Shown: positions 44,389 through 53,179, numbered from the stretch's first letter. The stretch: DNA of 64,000 bases from Mycobacterium mantenii (GCF_010731775.1 NZ_AP022590.1:3100001-3164000); one strand, 5' to 3'. The notes: generated from the letters alone by a model not told the origin. A program made the numbers and translations.

Positions 44389-45683
44389 CGCGGAGCGAAG
44401 ATCCAGCCCATGAGGTCGAGTCGGCCTGGCCCGACCATCCGGACTACCGGATCGACATCACACCGTGTCAGCACACCGGTCAGGTCTGGCACGGCGACAC
44501 GCTGATCGCCGAAGGCGACGGCTGTCTGGTGGTGACCGAGACCGATCACGTCGACCGACTGTACTTCCCGGAGTCCGATGTCCGCTGGGACCTGTTGACG
44601 CCCTCGGATCGCACGACGGAATGCCCGTTCAAGGGTCGTGCCACCTATTGGGACCTCGCAGGTGCCCCCGACAACTCCGAAGGCGTCGCGTGGACGTATC
44701 GCACTCCGCTTCCCGAGGTGGCGGGGCTTGCGGGCTACGTGGCCTTCTATGACAAGCACTTTCGCATCGAAGTCGTCGAGCGGTGGCCTGACGGCCGGGG
44801 CGTGCCGGCCTCCTTTCCGGTGTGGGGCGACGCTGCGGAGCTGTTGCGGGTCATCGATGTCGAGCCCGTCGGCGAGGGCAGGTTCGTCGGTCCCGCGCAC
44901 GGACCGACCTGGCGCAACGTGGTTGAGGGTGGCCAACTTATCGCGGAGTCCATCGTCGCGGTATCCAAGACGCTTGCACGTCAACGAGTTACCTCTGTAT
45001 CGGCCATCTTCACGAAATCAGCGGCCTTCGATGCGCCCGTGGATCTCGCCGTCGACGTGCTTCGGCTTGGCAGAACCTTTTCCACGACTCAAGTTCACGC
45101 CACTCAACACGGCGCGCTGTGCTGCGCGGCGATAGTGCTCGCCGACTCCGGCGCGCCCGACCTGATTCGCGATCAGCCACCCATGCCCGACGTACCCGGA
45201 CCCGACGCAGCGGAGGCCTTTACGGGGTTCGGAGTCACCGGGCGTGAGATACGAATCGTCAACGGAGCCTACGATCCCGACCCCGACCGCATCGGACCGC
45301 CCATCATCGATGTCTGGGTCCGCTTCCGTGACGCGCCTGACGCGTCGTATTTGCACGCTGCCCTTCTCGCCCAATCCACCACACACTGGACCATTGCCGC
45401 CGGCCTGTCACCCCATCGCGGTTTCGGTGAAGCTCAGGCACACGACACGGTGTCGACCGGAGTCATGAAGAGCACCATCGCCTTTCACGACGACGTCGAT
45501 GTCAGCGACTGGTTGCTGTACAGCAACGACGCCTTCTGGTCGGGGCGTGGACTGATCCAAGGCGACGGCCGGGTATTCACCCTCGACGGTCGCCTCGCAG
45601 CGTCGTACACGGTGCAGGCGATGGCACGCGCCTTCGACCGCACGCCGGCAGCGATGGGCCGCGACAACCGCACCGCCATGTGA
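44385..45683 (+). CDS. Fusion protein: DUF427 domain plus acyl-CoA thioesterase (TesB-like double hotdog)
   Basis: A 432-residue protein. Residues about 10-130 form a DUF427 unit (YFPESDVRWDLLTPSDRTTECPFKG and AWTYRTPLPEV). From about 150 the protein is a double-hotdog thioesterase: GPAHGPTWRNVVEGGQLIAESIVAVSKTL is the first hotdog and FHDDVDVSDWLLYSNDAFWSGRG the second, with the conserved aromatic/Asp pattern of TesB. GTG 44385 overlaps the P450 stop as GTGA, so translation is coupled. It likely hydrolyses an acyl-CoA intermediate between the two P450 steps. Fusion of DUF427 to a thioesterase is uncommon. Confidence 0.82.
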   Translation: MTRSEDPAHEVESAWPDHPDYRIDITPCQHTGQVWHGDTLIAEGDGCLVVTETDHVDRLYFPESDVRWDLLTPSDRTTECPFKGRATYWDLAGAPDNSEGVAWTYRTPLPEVAGLAGYVAFYDKHFRIEVVERWPDGRGVPASFPVWGDAAELLRVIDVEPVGEGRFVGPAHGPTWRNVVEGGQLIAESIVAVSKTLARQRVTSVSAIFTKSAAFDAPVDLAVDVLRLGRTFSTTQVHATQHGALCCAAIVLADSGAPDLIRDQPPMPDVPGPDAAEAFTGFGVTGREIRIVNGAYDPDPDRIGPPIIDVWVRFRDAPDASYLHAALLAQSTTHWTIAAGLSPHRGFGEAQAHDTVSTGVMKSTIAFHDDVDVSDWLLYSNDAFWSGRGLIQGDGRVFTLDGRLAASYTVQAMARAFDRTPAAMGRDNRTAM

Positions 45684-45708
45684 GACAACGGACGCACTGG
45701 AGCGCGCA

Positions 45709-46920
45709 ATGACGACTACGGACATCGTCTTCGATCCGTTCTCGGAGGACTTCTTCAACGGGGCCTACGAGACCTATCGGCGCATGCGCGATGAGCAGCC
45801 GGTCTACTTCAACGCCGACCTCGACTTCTATGCACTGACCCGCCATGCCGATGTCGCGCCTGCGTTCAAAGACTCTGCGACGTACTCGTCGGCCCGCGGA
45901 ACGGACCTCGCCTCGATCCGCAACGGGCTACCCGTCGACACCGGCCCCCGAATGATCATCATGATGGACCCTCCCAGCCATCGCGACATGCGGAGCTTGC
46001 TCAACAAGGTTTTCACACCACGAACGATCCAGGCTCAGAAAGAAATGACGACCGCGAAGATCACCAAATATCTCAGCCGGGTCGACCCCGACGGATTCGA
46101 CGCCGTCGGGGACTTCGCCGCGCCGTTTCCCGTCGAAGTCATCACCAGCATGCTCGGTGCGCCCGAGAAAGACGCACAAATGGTGCGGCACTGGGTCGAC
46201 TTGTCTTTGACGCGCGAGATCGGGCAACTCGAACTGACCGAGGAGGGCACGCAGGCCTCCGTCGACACCGCGATGTATTACTACGGGCTGATCGAGCAGC
46301 GCCGCGCCGAGCCCAGAGATGATCTGCTAACCAAGCTGTGCGAAGCCGATTTGGTCCGTGATGACGGCGAGAAGACCCGACTCGACGACATCGAAATCGC
46401 CGCATTCGCAACGATGCTCGGCGGAGCGGGAGCCGAAACCGTGACCAAGCTCGTCGGCAGCGCGATCTACCTCTTCGCCAGACACCCGCACCAATGGCAG
46501 AAGCTGCTCGACGATCGCAGCAGGATTCCCGCTGCGGTCGAAGAATTGCTGCGGTACGAGGCACCTGCGCAATACAACGTGCGCGTCACCACGAAAGACG
46601 TTTTGCTGCACGGGCGTACGATTCCTGAAGGCGCCCCCGTGTTTCTGATTGGGGGGTCTGCCAACCGTGACCACCTGGCGTGGACCGATGCCGACACTTT
46701 CGAAATCGACCGAGACCGCACCGAGGCCCAGAATCTCGGCCTCGGATACGGCATCCACAGTTGCCTTGGCGCCGCCCTCGCTCGCATGGAAAGCGCCATC
46801 GCGCTGGACAAGTTGCTCGACTTCATGCCCCGATACGAGGTCGACTTCGACAGGTGCGAACGGGTTCACATGGCGAACGTCGTCGGCTGGAAGACGTTGC
46901 CGGTAAAGATCATCCAATAG
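45709..46920 (+). CDS. Cytochrome P450 (second gene of the module)
   Basis: A 403-residue P450. The heme loop is GLGYGIHSCLGAALARME (first residue of FGxG is G-L), the I-helix GGAGAETVTK is unusual in having Ala-Glu-Thr, and ExxR is EELLRYEAP. It is distinct from the first P450 of the module (different N-terminus and I-helix), so two different oxidations are likely. It starts 25 bases after the thioesterase. Its 3' end overlaps, on the opposite strand, the last 55 bases of a truncated PF10118-type gene, marking a junction. Confidence 0.9.
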   Translation: MTTTDIVFDPFSEDFFNGAYETYRRMRDEQPVYFNADLDFYALTRHADVAPAFKDSATYSSARGTDLASIRNGLPVDTGPRMIIMMDPPSHRDMRSLLNKVFTPRTIQAQKEMTTAKITKYLSRVDPDGFDAVGDFAAPFPVEVITSMLGAPEKDAQMVRHWVDLSLTREIGQLELTEEGTQASVDTAMYYYGLIEQRRAEPRDDLLTKLCEADLVRDDGEKTRLDDIEIAAFATMLGGAGAETVTKLVGSAIYLFARHPHQWQKLLDDRSRIPAAVEELLRYEAPAQYNVRVTTKDVLLHGRTIPEGAPVFLIGGSANRDHLAWTDADTFEIDRDRTEAQNLGLGYGIHSCLGAALARMESAIALDKLLDFMPRYEVDFDRCERVHMANVVGWKTLPVKIIQ

Positions 46921-47231
46921 ATCCATCGATCCCCGTCGAGGGTTTTCTGCAGGCCGGGATGGCGCCGGATCAGCGCCCGCAGGTGCTGGCGGTGGGCGTT
47001 GGCATGTTGGGCCTCCTGCCGCAGGAAGGCTTCCGCCTCGCCTGCGACCGCGGTGTCGGTGATGCGCGGCATGGCCTCTCGCACCGCGGAGACGAGCATC
47101 TTCTCGAAGCAGATCGCCATGATCGAGACCACGTTCATGTAGGTCGAGAAGGCGTGGTTGTACGCGTTCCAAACGAAGGGCACGTCGCCGTCGAGATCGA
47201 AACGGATGCGCCGAATCTCGAGGCCGGTCAT
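46866..47231 (-). pseudogene. Truncated PF10118-type metal-dependent hydrolase
   Basis: 121 residues. The start MTGLEIRRIRFDLDGDVPFVWN and EAEAFLRQEAQHANAHRQHLRAL match the N-terminal half of the predicted metal-dependent hydrolase family, which is usually near 280 residues. After RHPGLQKTLD the protein ends in sequence (RWIYWMIFTGNVFQ) that is just antisense of the P450 3' end. The second metal-binding half is missing, so activity is doubtful. It is translationally coupled (ATGA) to the upstream membrane-protein gene. It marks the right edge of the P450 module. Confidence 0.7.
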
Positions 47232-48376
47232 GGCGTTACCTCATGCCGGACCGGTTGTTTCCGGCGTGCGAGGGCCGATGGACGGCCGGCGCGGATGGTC
47301 ACCGACATCGTCAGCGCGACGGCGAGCAGGAAGCACACCATCGCGTAGGCCAGGTTGCCGGTGGGTGTTCCGTCGTGCGTGAGGCCGTGCGCGGCGTTGA
47401 GGTAGTCGGGCATGGCCGACAACCACAGCGCCGCGAGCACGATCAAGAAGGCGGACCCGAAGATCGCGACGAAGGGATTGCGCGCGCTCGGCGTGAACGC
47501 GGTGTTGCGCCACTGCCGCAACAGGATAGGGATCGCCACCAGGGCGAACGCGCCGAGAATGACGTAGTACAGCGTCCGTCGCAGTGTGCTGTCGGGATGC
47601 TCGCCACCGGCCAGCAGGATCGGGAGATTGGCGACGACCAGCCCGACCGGCACCGACGCGGCCACGCCGATTGTGCGCGCGATCAAGGCAATTCGGCTCA
47701 GCCGTCGGCCGCGCTCGATGGGACGGGTCACCAGCAGCTGTGCGAACACTGCGACGCAGGCCGGCCCCACGGTCGCGAACAACAAGACGCTGCTCATCGG
47801 CACCGAGGCCAGCATCGGATGGTTGATCGCGTTGTCGGTGTTCCACGCCCACCAGCGCAGTTGCGGACCCAACTGGTCGAAGATCTCGTAGAAGCAGTTG
47901 TGCACGAACCCCACACATACGGCGCCGACGGTCGCGCCCCAATCCCGGAACACGCCCAGGCTGCGCACCACTTCGTAGGCCAGCGTCATCATCGCGGGGT
48001 ACAGCGCGACGATGTAGATCGGCAGCCGGTCAGACATGAACTGAACCGTGAAGACGTTGTGCGCGAAGACCGCACCGATGGAGTCGTCGACGCCGAAGAC
48101 GGTGGGAAAGTACAGGGGCGGCTCGACGATGAGTAGGTAGATGACCGTGGCGAACCAGATCACGATGCTGGCGGGGTCCCTGTCGCGGTGTAGCCGGCGG
48201 ATAGCCCACCAGAGCGCCAGCACCGCACCCGCGACGACAAGCAGTTCGAGCACCGGCAGCGTCCAATTCGCCAAGTGCAACGGGTTCCGCAGCGTCATCC
48301 ACGGCGACGCGTGTTCGCAGCTGAACCCCAGTCGGTTCACGATGCGTTCGATGTCGTCGCTGCATTGACCGCTCAT
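47228..48376 (-). CDS. Polytopic membrane protein of unknown function
   Basis: A 382-residue protein with about eight hydrophobic segments. Conserved-looking features are GFVHNCFYEIFDQLGPQLRW, with His, Asn, Glu and Asp in or near a helix, and HPMLASVPMSSVL. The layout (helix bundle with a polar GFV...E motif) vaguely resembles the AveC-like protein at 15612, which has GFVFDAWLEIQLVHMG; this may be distant homology. It is coupled to the truncated hydrolase downstream and divergent from a TetR gene. I cannot name a family. Confidence 0.68.
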   Translation of the reverse strand: MSGQCSDDIERIVNRLGFSCEHASPWMTLRNPLHLANWTLPVLELLVVAGAVLALWWAIRRLHRDRDPASIVIWFATVIYLLIVEPPLYFPTVFGVDDSIGAVFAHNVFTVQFMSDRLPIYIVALYPAMMTLAYEVVRSLGVFRDWGATVGAVCVGFVHNCFYEIFDQLGPQLRWWAWNTDNAINHPMLASVPMSSVLLFATVGPACVAVFAQLLVTRPIERGRRLSRIALIARTIGVAASVPVGLVVANLPILLAGGEHPDSTLRRTLYYVILGAFALVAIPILLRQWRNTAFTPSARNPFVAIFGSAFLIVLAALWLSAMPDYLNAAHGLTHDGTPTGNLAYAMVCFLLAVALTMSVTIRAGRPSALARRKQPVRHEVTP

Positions 48377-48510
48377 CAGTGGGCGTCCTCAGTGTGGCGT
48401 GCGTACGCGGATACATGCTTACCGAAAGGCTGACGATACATGTCGGGCGAGTGTGCGAGCCCGGTCCCGGCGACCGACCGGAAGAGGACGAACATCGGGC
48501 CGGCACCCGC

Positions 48511-48535
48511 TGACGCCCGTCATTGACGACCGTCA
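48511..48535. promoter_or_regulatory. Two adjacent TetR-type operators
   Basis: TGACGCCCGTCA (48511-48522) and TGACGACCGTCA (48524-48535) are perfect 5-bp inverted repeats with 2-base spacers, centres 13 bp apart. They lie just upstream of the TetR ATG 48559 and between it and the divergent membrane gene. A third partial half-site (GTCAGTCA) follows. Confidence 0.8.
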
Positions 48536-48558
48536 GTCATTGGGCGTACCGTGCCTCC

Positions 48559-49164
48559 ATGGGGTCATCTCGCGCACCCGAAACCGGATCGCCGGCCGGC
48601 GGCGTCCGCGAAACGCGCCGGCTGGAAACCCGGGCGCGCTTGTTCGACGCGGCGTTGGCCGAGATCTCGCGACGCGGGCTGGCTGCCGCGGATGTCAGCG
48701 CGATCGTCGCCGACGCGGGCGTGGCCCGGGGGACGTTCTATTTCCACTTCCCAACCAAGGAGCATGTGCTCATCGAGGTGGAACGCGTCGAGGAGACCCG
48801 GATCATCAGCGAATTCGGCGACGCCACGGGCGATCTGGAGTCGGTTCTCTCTCAATTGGTGCGTCATGTGCTCAGCGCCGAACGCCGTTTGGGCGAAGCG
48901 GTTTTCCGGGACATGCTCGGATTGCATTTCTCCTCAACCCGTCCGGTCGCAGAGGAGTTCGCCCAACACCCCGTCGGACAATTCCTAGTCGGCGTCATTG
49001 GTCGAGCCCAGGACGCGGGGCGGGTCAACTCCGACGTCGACGCGGCAGAACTCGCGACGTTCTTTCTCACCGGGCTTTTTGCGCTGCTGGCCACCGGGGC
49101 ACACGATGCCGCACTGTTACGCCGTTATGTGACAACGATTGTCAAAGGAATGGAGAAACGATGA
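48559..49164 (+). CDS. TetR-family regulator
   Basis: A 201-residue TetR protein. HTH from about residue 20 to 66 with ALAEISRRGLAAADVSAIVADAGVARGTFYFHFPTKEHVLIEV. ATG 48559 gives MGSSRAPETG; the frame extends back to 48523 but that covers the operators. It is coupled to the diiron gene by ATGA (49161-49164). The paired operators upstream indicate autoregulation and control of the diiron-SDR-binding-protein group. Confidence 0.88.
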   Translation: MGSSRAPETGSPAGGVRETRRLETRARLFDAALAEISRRGLAAADVSAIVADAGVARGTFYFHFPTKEHVLIEVERVEETRIISEFGDATGDLESVLSQLVRHVLSAERRLGEAVFRDMLGLHFSSTRPVAEEFAQHPVGQFLVGVIGRAQDAGRVNSDVDAAELATFFLTGLFALLATGAHDAALLRRYVTTIVKGMEKR

Positions 49165-49985
49165 ACCACACGGGCATAGAGGGCTACCGGGACTTCCTGG
49201 CCAAGCGAGACGGCGAAGCCGATCTACTCAACAGGCGGCTGGCCAATCGGGAACAGTTCTTCAGCGACATCGAATCCAATCCCATCCGGTCGGCCCATCC
49301 CGCCGACCGAGCTACCTTCCTGCGCAACCTACGCCGCCGGCGACCGGAACCCGGGCTGGACGGCAAGATGCTCTTCCTCCTGGCGACCGCCAAACTCAAT
49401 CAGGCGGAGCGGTTCGGCGTGGGGCTGGGCGAAACCTACGGCCGCAACAGCGACGAGAGCGTGCCGCCCGAGCGCGTCTACCTCGAGCTGGAAGAGCACT
49501 ACCACACCCGACTGCTGGCCTACGCTCTCGACGTGTTCGATCTGACCTTCCAAGTCGTCCCGCCGCCCTTCGTGATGCGCCAGTTCGTCAAAGCGAACGT
49601 GTTCCTGCCCGAACGGCTCGGCTTCATGTTCGTCGGGGCCGCAGAGATGGCGGGCTGCATCATGTTCGACGAATTACGCCGGTCCGGCAGAAGGCTTTTC
49701 GCCGACGAACCCCAGGTCGCCGAACGCATCGAACTGCTCTACAGGGAAATCCTCACCGACGAAATCGGCCACGTCGGCTACTGCGCGTCGCGCTGCACGT
49801 CCGCCGAGCGGGCGATCATGCGCCGAATCTATCCGCTCATCGGCCGGCTCGTCGCCCGTCAGACCGCAGAAATAAGCCTGCTCATCGATCCCAAGGCGTT
49901 GCATGCGCGGCTCGACCGGCCCTTCGACGTCGACGAACTCACCGCCGACCTGGGCAACGAAACCTATCTCGTCACACACCCCTGA
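49161..49985 (+). CDS. Ferritin-like diiron-type protein
   Basis: A 274-residue helical protein. Two ExxH motifs are visible, in LEEHYHTRLL (about residue 118) and LTDEIGHVGYC (about 199), and a further glutamate in VGAAEMAGCIMF; this is the pattern of ferritin-like diiron carboxylate proteins. It may be an oxygenase, oxidase or a mangano-type N-oxygenase relative; no known family is certain. It is the second gene of a TetR-led unit, overlapping the TetR stop. An SDR and a binding protein follow. Conserved helices have no membrane character. Confidence 0.7.
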   Translation: MNHTGIEGYRDFLAKRDGEADLLNRRLANREQFFSDIESNPIRSAHPADRATFLRNLRRRRPEPGLDGKMLFLLATAKLNQAERFGVGLGETYGRNSDESVPPERVYLELEEHYHTRLLAYALDVFDLTFQVVPPPFVMRQFVKANVFLPERLGFMFVGAAEMAGCIMFDELRRSGRRLFADEPQVAERIELLYREILTDEIGHVGYCASRCTSAERAIMRRIYPLIGRLVARQTAEISLLIDPKALHARLDRPFDVDELTADLGNETYLVTHP

Positions 49986-50120
49986 TGCGGGTGTGCTCGC
50001 CGGGGCCGCGAGGTCGATCCCCACGCCCGGGCAGCCACTGCGGCCCTTTACCGGGTTATATCGCCGGAGTATCGTTCGGCCTTGCTTGCGCACCTGACCG
50101 TCACAACGGAGGTAACGCTG

Positions 50121-50864
50121 ATGGGCCGTGTCGCGGTGATCACCGGAGCCACCCGCGGAATCGGTGCGGCAACCGCAATGGTTTTGGCGGCGCAGGGATT
50201 TCGGGTCGTCGTCAACTACCGGTCCAGCACCGGGGAAGCAGACGGGGTGGTCGCGGCCGCCACCGCCGCCGGTGGTGAGGCGATCGCGATCCGAGCCGAT
50301 GTCACCGCACCCGACGATGTCGCCGCAATGGTCGACGAAACCAATGAAAAGTGGGGCGCGGTCGACGTACTCGTGCACAACGCGTTAATTCCCTACGATG
50401 TCACCTCGTTCGCGGACCTGAGCTGGGAGCAGCTCGGCGGCAAACTGGACCGAGAGCTGCATGCCGCCTTCCTGGTGACCAAAGCCGTTGTACCCGACAT
50501 GATTTCGCGAAACTATGGCCGGCTGGTCTATCTCACCACGGTGTTGTCCCGCCGGCCCCGGCAGGGAATGATCACGGTGGGCACCGCCAAGGCGGCGATG
50601 GACCAGTTCGTCCGGTACGTCGCCCTCGAGCTGGCTCAGCACCAGATCACCGCCAACCTCGTCTCGCCCGCCACGGTGGCCGATCCCACGGCGAACGCGT
50701 TGTTGACACCCGAGGAAGTGCATAAGCTCGCCGCGACAAATCCGATGGGACGGCTGGTGAGCCCCGAGGAGGTGGCCAAGACGGTGGCGTTCCTGGCCGG
50801 CGACGATTCGGGCTTCATCACCGGCCACTGCATGGAGGTCAACGGCGGCCTCGCCATGGATTGA
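50121..50864 (+). CDS. SDR-fold protein lacking the catalytic tyrosine
   Basis: A 247-residue SDR with a good nucleotide loop (TGATRGIGAATAM) but changed catalytic positions. NNAG reads HNAL; the Ser site in YLTTVLSRRP is Thr; and the YxxxK site is VGTAK (in ITVGTAKAAM), with Val for Tyr. The lysine remains. It therefore may be a non-classical reductase (enoyl-ACP-reductase-like enzymes also vary here) or a binding protein. The start ATG 50121 has GGAGGTAACG upstream. It follows the diiron gene by 135 bases. Confidence 0.8.
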   Translation: MGRVAVITGATRGIGAATAMVLAAQGFRVVVNYRSSTGEADGVVAAATAAGGEAIAIRADVTAPDDVAAMVDETNEKWGAVDVLVHNALIPYDVTSFADLSWEQLGGKLDRELHAAFLVTKAVVPDMISRNYGRLVYLTTVLSRRPRQGMITVGTAKAAMDQFVRYVALELAQHQITANLVSPATVADPTANALLTPEEVHKLAATNPMGRLVSPEEVAKTVAFLAGDDSGFITGHCMEVNGGLAMD

Positions 50865-50908
50865 CCTTCGGCTACGGGCCCTAGGGGCCCTCGGAAAGGG
50901 GATGCGGC

Positions 50909-51784
50909 GTGCACGCGATCGATCTCGCCTACGTCGGGCGTGGCATTCACGAGGAACTGGTCGCCCACGTCGCCGACCAGGAAGGCTACTACCAGGACGA
51001 GGGTGTCCACGTCGCCATCCACGACGGAATCGGCTGGACAGCCGAGCGGCTGCGCCACGGCGCGGTGATCGGCCTGGGCCGGGCCCTGCTGTCGCGACTT
51101 CACGACGGAATCGGATGGAGAGCGTTGAGCGTCAACACCGATCGACCGCTGTTCTGGTTTCTGGGCAACGCCGAGGTGAAGTCCATGGCGGATCTTCGCG
51201 GGCGGCGACTGGCCGTGCACGCCGCCGACAACCCACCGGGCACCTTCGCCCGGATCGTACTGCGTAAGCACGGCCTGGACCCCGACCGCGACCTGCGCTG
51301 TGTGGTGCGGCATCCGGGTGACTACCAGATGGACCTGCGGCGGCTGCGCGACGGCTCGATCGACGCCGCCTACGTGGGCAGCACCCTGTCCCCCGAACAG
51401 GTCGCCACCGAAGAGGGGTTTCACCTGCTGGCCTGGGTGGGCGATCATTTCCAGATCCCCACCGTGGGCGTCGCCGTGGACCCTGCCCACCTCCCACCAG
51501 ATAGCCCCGCGCTGCGGGCCCTGCTGCGGGCCAATCAGCGCGCGCTGCGGCTACTCGCCGAACAGCCAAGCCGTGCAGTCGATTACATCAACTGGTTCCT
51601 CGACCGGCTCACCGTCGATGAAGCGCAGCGGCACTACGAGCGCTACGTCGGCCCGTACTTCACCCCCGGCTATCGGGTTGACCTGGGGATCGCGCAGCGG
51701 GCGATCGACGCGGTCGCCGGCGAACTCGGTGTCGCACCCATAGGCGCTACGGACTTCTATGAGTGCGGCAACGGCGGCCTTTAG
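50909..51784 (+). CDS. Leaderless ABC-type substrate-binding protein (NMT1/SsuA fold)
   Basis: A 291-residue type II periplasmic-binding fold: AYVGRGIHEELVAHVADQEGYYQDEGVHV at the N-terminus, MADLRGRRLAVH and IDAAYVGSTLSPEQ across the hinge, then TVDEAQRHYERYVGPYF. These match NMT1/THI5-like or SsuA-like binding proteins. There is no signal peptide, lipobox or transport partner gene. GTG 50909 has AAAGGGGATG upstream. It is the last gene of the TetR-diiron-SDR group. As with the 16771 protein, a cytoplasmic binding role is inferred. Confidence 0.78.
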   Translation: MHAIDLAYVGRGIHEELVAHVADQEGYYQDEGVHVAIHDGIGWTAERLRHGAVIGLGRALLSRLHDGIGWRALSVNTDRPLFWFLGNAEVKSMADLRGRRLAVHAADNPPGTFARIVLRKHGLDPDRDLRCVVRHPGDYQMDLRRLRDGSIDAAYVGSTLSPEQVATEEGFHLLAWVGDHFQIPTVGVAVDPAHLPPDSPALRALLRANQRALRLLAEQPSRAVDYINWFLDRLTVDEAQRHYERYVGPYFTPGYRVDLGIAQRAIDAVAGELGVAPIGATDFYECGNGGL

Positions 51785-51811
51785 CCGGAGATTCGAAAAG
51801 GCAAAGGGCAG

Positions 51812-53095
51812 TTAGGCAGCGAGGCCGTCGTCAATACTGCGCGCTGCGGTCGCACGCTTCCCGCGCCGCCAACCACGCACCGCGGCAATCGCGGACTTAA
51901 GACCGCGACGGCGACCGGTTGCCGGATCCGTGCCCAGGAAGCCGGGCTCGAGCTCGGCGAACATCCGTTCGCTGCGCGTCTCCGGCGCGTTGTCGGCGTC
52001 GTCGCGCAGGTAGGAGTTCGGCAGCGAAAGCTTGGCCAGCGTGCGCCACGTCTTGGCGTACTGGAACAGGAAAGAGCCTGTGGTGTAAGGCAAGTCGTAC
52101 TTGTCACACACCTCACGCACCCGCACCGAGATCTCGTGCAGCCGGTTGCTCGGCAGGTCCGGGTACAGGTGATGCTCGATCTGGTGGCACAGGTTACCGC
52201 TCATGAAGCGCAGCGCCGGGCCGGCCTCGAAGTTGGCGCTGCCCAGCATCTGACGCAGGTACCACTGCCCCTTGGTCTCGCCGATCATGTCGGTCTTGGT
52301 GAATTTCTCTGCGCCGTCAGGGAAATGGCCGCAGAAGATCACCGCGTTGGCCCACACGTTGCGAATCACGTTGGCGAGCGCGTTGGCCTTCAACGTGGAC
52401 ATGTAGGTGGCGCCGGGCGACAGCGAGGTCAGCGCCGGGAACGCGACATAGTCCTTGAGCACCTGGCGGCCGGCCTTGGCCAGGAACTCGTCCACCCGTT
52501 GCCGGGCTTCGCCGTTGTCCATGCGGCGCTTGGCGATCTTGCCGAGCTCCACGTGCTGCAGGCCGACGCCCCACTCGAACAGCAGCGCGAGCAGGGTGTT
52601 GTACACCAGGTTGAAGATGTTGAAGCGCTTCCAGCGCTGGTCGCGGGTGACGCGCAGCAGGCCGTAGCCGACGTCGTCGTCCATCCCGAGGATGTTGGTG
52701 TACTTGTGGTGCACGAAGTTGTGGGTGTAGCGCCAGTGCTTCGACGACCCGCTCATGTCCCACTCCCACGTCGAGGAGTGAATCTCCGGGTCGTTCATCC
52801 AGTCCCACTGGCCGTGCATGACGTTGTGGCCGATCTCCATGTTCTCGACGATCTTGGCCACGCCCAGGGTCACCGTCCCCGCCCACCAGGCCGAGCGCCG
52901 CGAACTGGCGGCCAGCAGCAGCCGGCCCGTCACCTCCAGCGCGCGCTGGGCCGCGATGGTGCGGCGGATGTAGCGGGCGTCCCGCGCGCCGCGCGAGTCT
53001 TCCACGTCCTGGCGGATGGCATCGAGTTCGACGGCAAGGCTTTCGATGTCGGCGTCCGTCAGATGTGCGAATACGTCAACGTCCGTGATAGCCAT
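51812..53095 (-). CDS. desA3: Stearoyl-CoA delta-9 desaturase DesA3
   Basis: A 427-residue membrane diiron desaturase, same length as M. tuberculosis DesA3 (Rv3229c). Histidine boxes: HNVMH (90-94), HNFVHH (125-130) and HQIEHH in the C-terminal half; each binds the diiron centre. It inserts the delta-9 double bond into stearoyl-CoA, making oleoyl-CoA for membrane lipids and TAG. Electrons come from the adjacent reductase gene (Rv3230c-like). ATG 53095 is preceded by GGGAGGCAAGAG; the longer frame (MTVGRQE) is rejected. An operator-like element at 53131-53166 is upstream. Confidence 0.95.
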   Translation of the reverse strand: MAITDVDVFAHLTDADIESLAVELDAIRQDVEDSRGARDARYIRRTIAAQRALEVTGRLLLAASSRRSAWWAGTVTLGVAKIVENMEIGHNVMHGQWDWMNDPEIHSSTWEWDMSGSSKHWRYTHNFVHHKYTNILGMDDDVGYGLLRVTRDQRWKRFNIFNLVYNTLLALLFEWGVGLQHVELGKIAKRRMDNGEARQRVDEFLAKAGRQVLKDYVAFPALTSLSPGATYMSTLKANALANVIRNVWANAVIFCGHFPDGAEKFTKTDMIGETKGQWYLRQMLGSANFEAGPALRFMSGNLCHQIEHHLYPDLPSNRLHEISVRVREVCDKYDLPYTTGSFLFQYAKTWRTLAKLSLPNSYLRDDADNAPETRSERMFAELEPGFLGTDPATGRRRGLKSAIAAVRGWRRGKRATAARSIDDGLAA

Positions 53096-53130
53096 CTCTT
53101 GCCTCCCTACGGTCATGCAATCGGTGACTT

Positions 53131-53166
53131 ACCTACGTTATCGTAACCTACGAGTCCGTAGGTTAC
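53131..53166. promoter_or_regulatory. Operator-like element upstream of desA3
   Basis: Contains a perfect 10-bp inverted repeat (GTAACCTACG at 53143 and CGTAGGTTAC to 53166, spacer AGTC). A direct repeat ACCTACG sits 15 bp upstream of the second arm (53131 and 53146). It aligns to 54412-54444 at 27 of 33 positions. It lies 36-71 bases before the desA3 ATG. Confidence 0.8.
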
Positions 53167-53179
53167 CTGTGAGTAGCCT

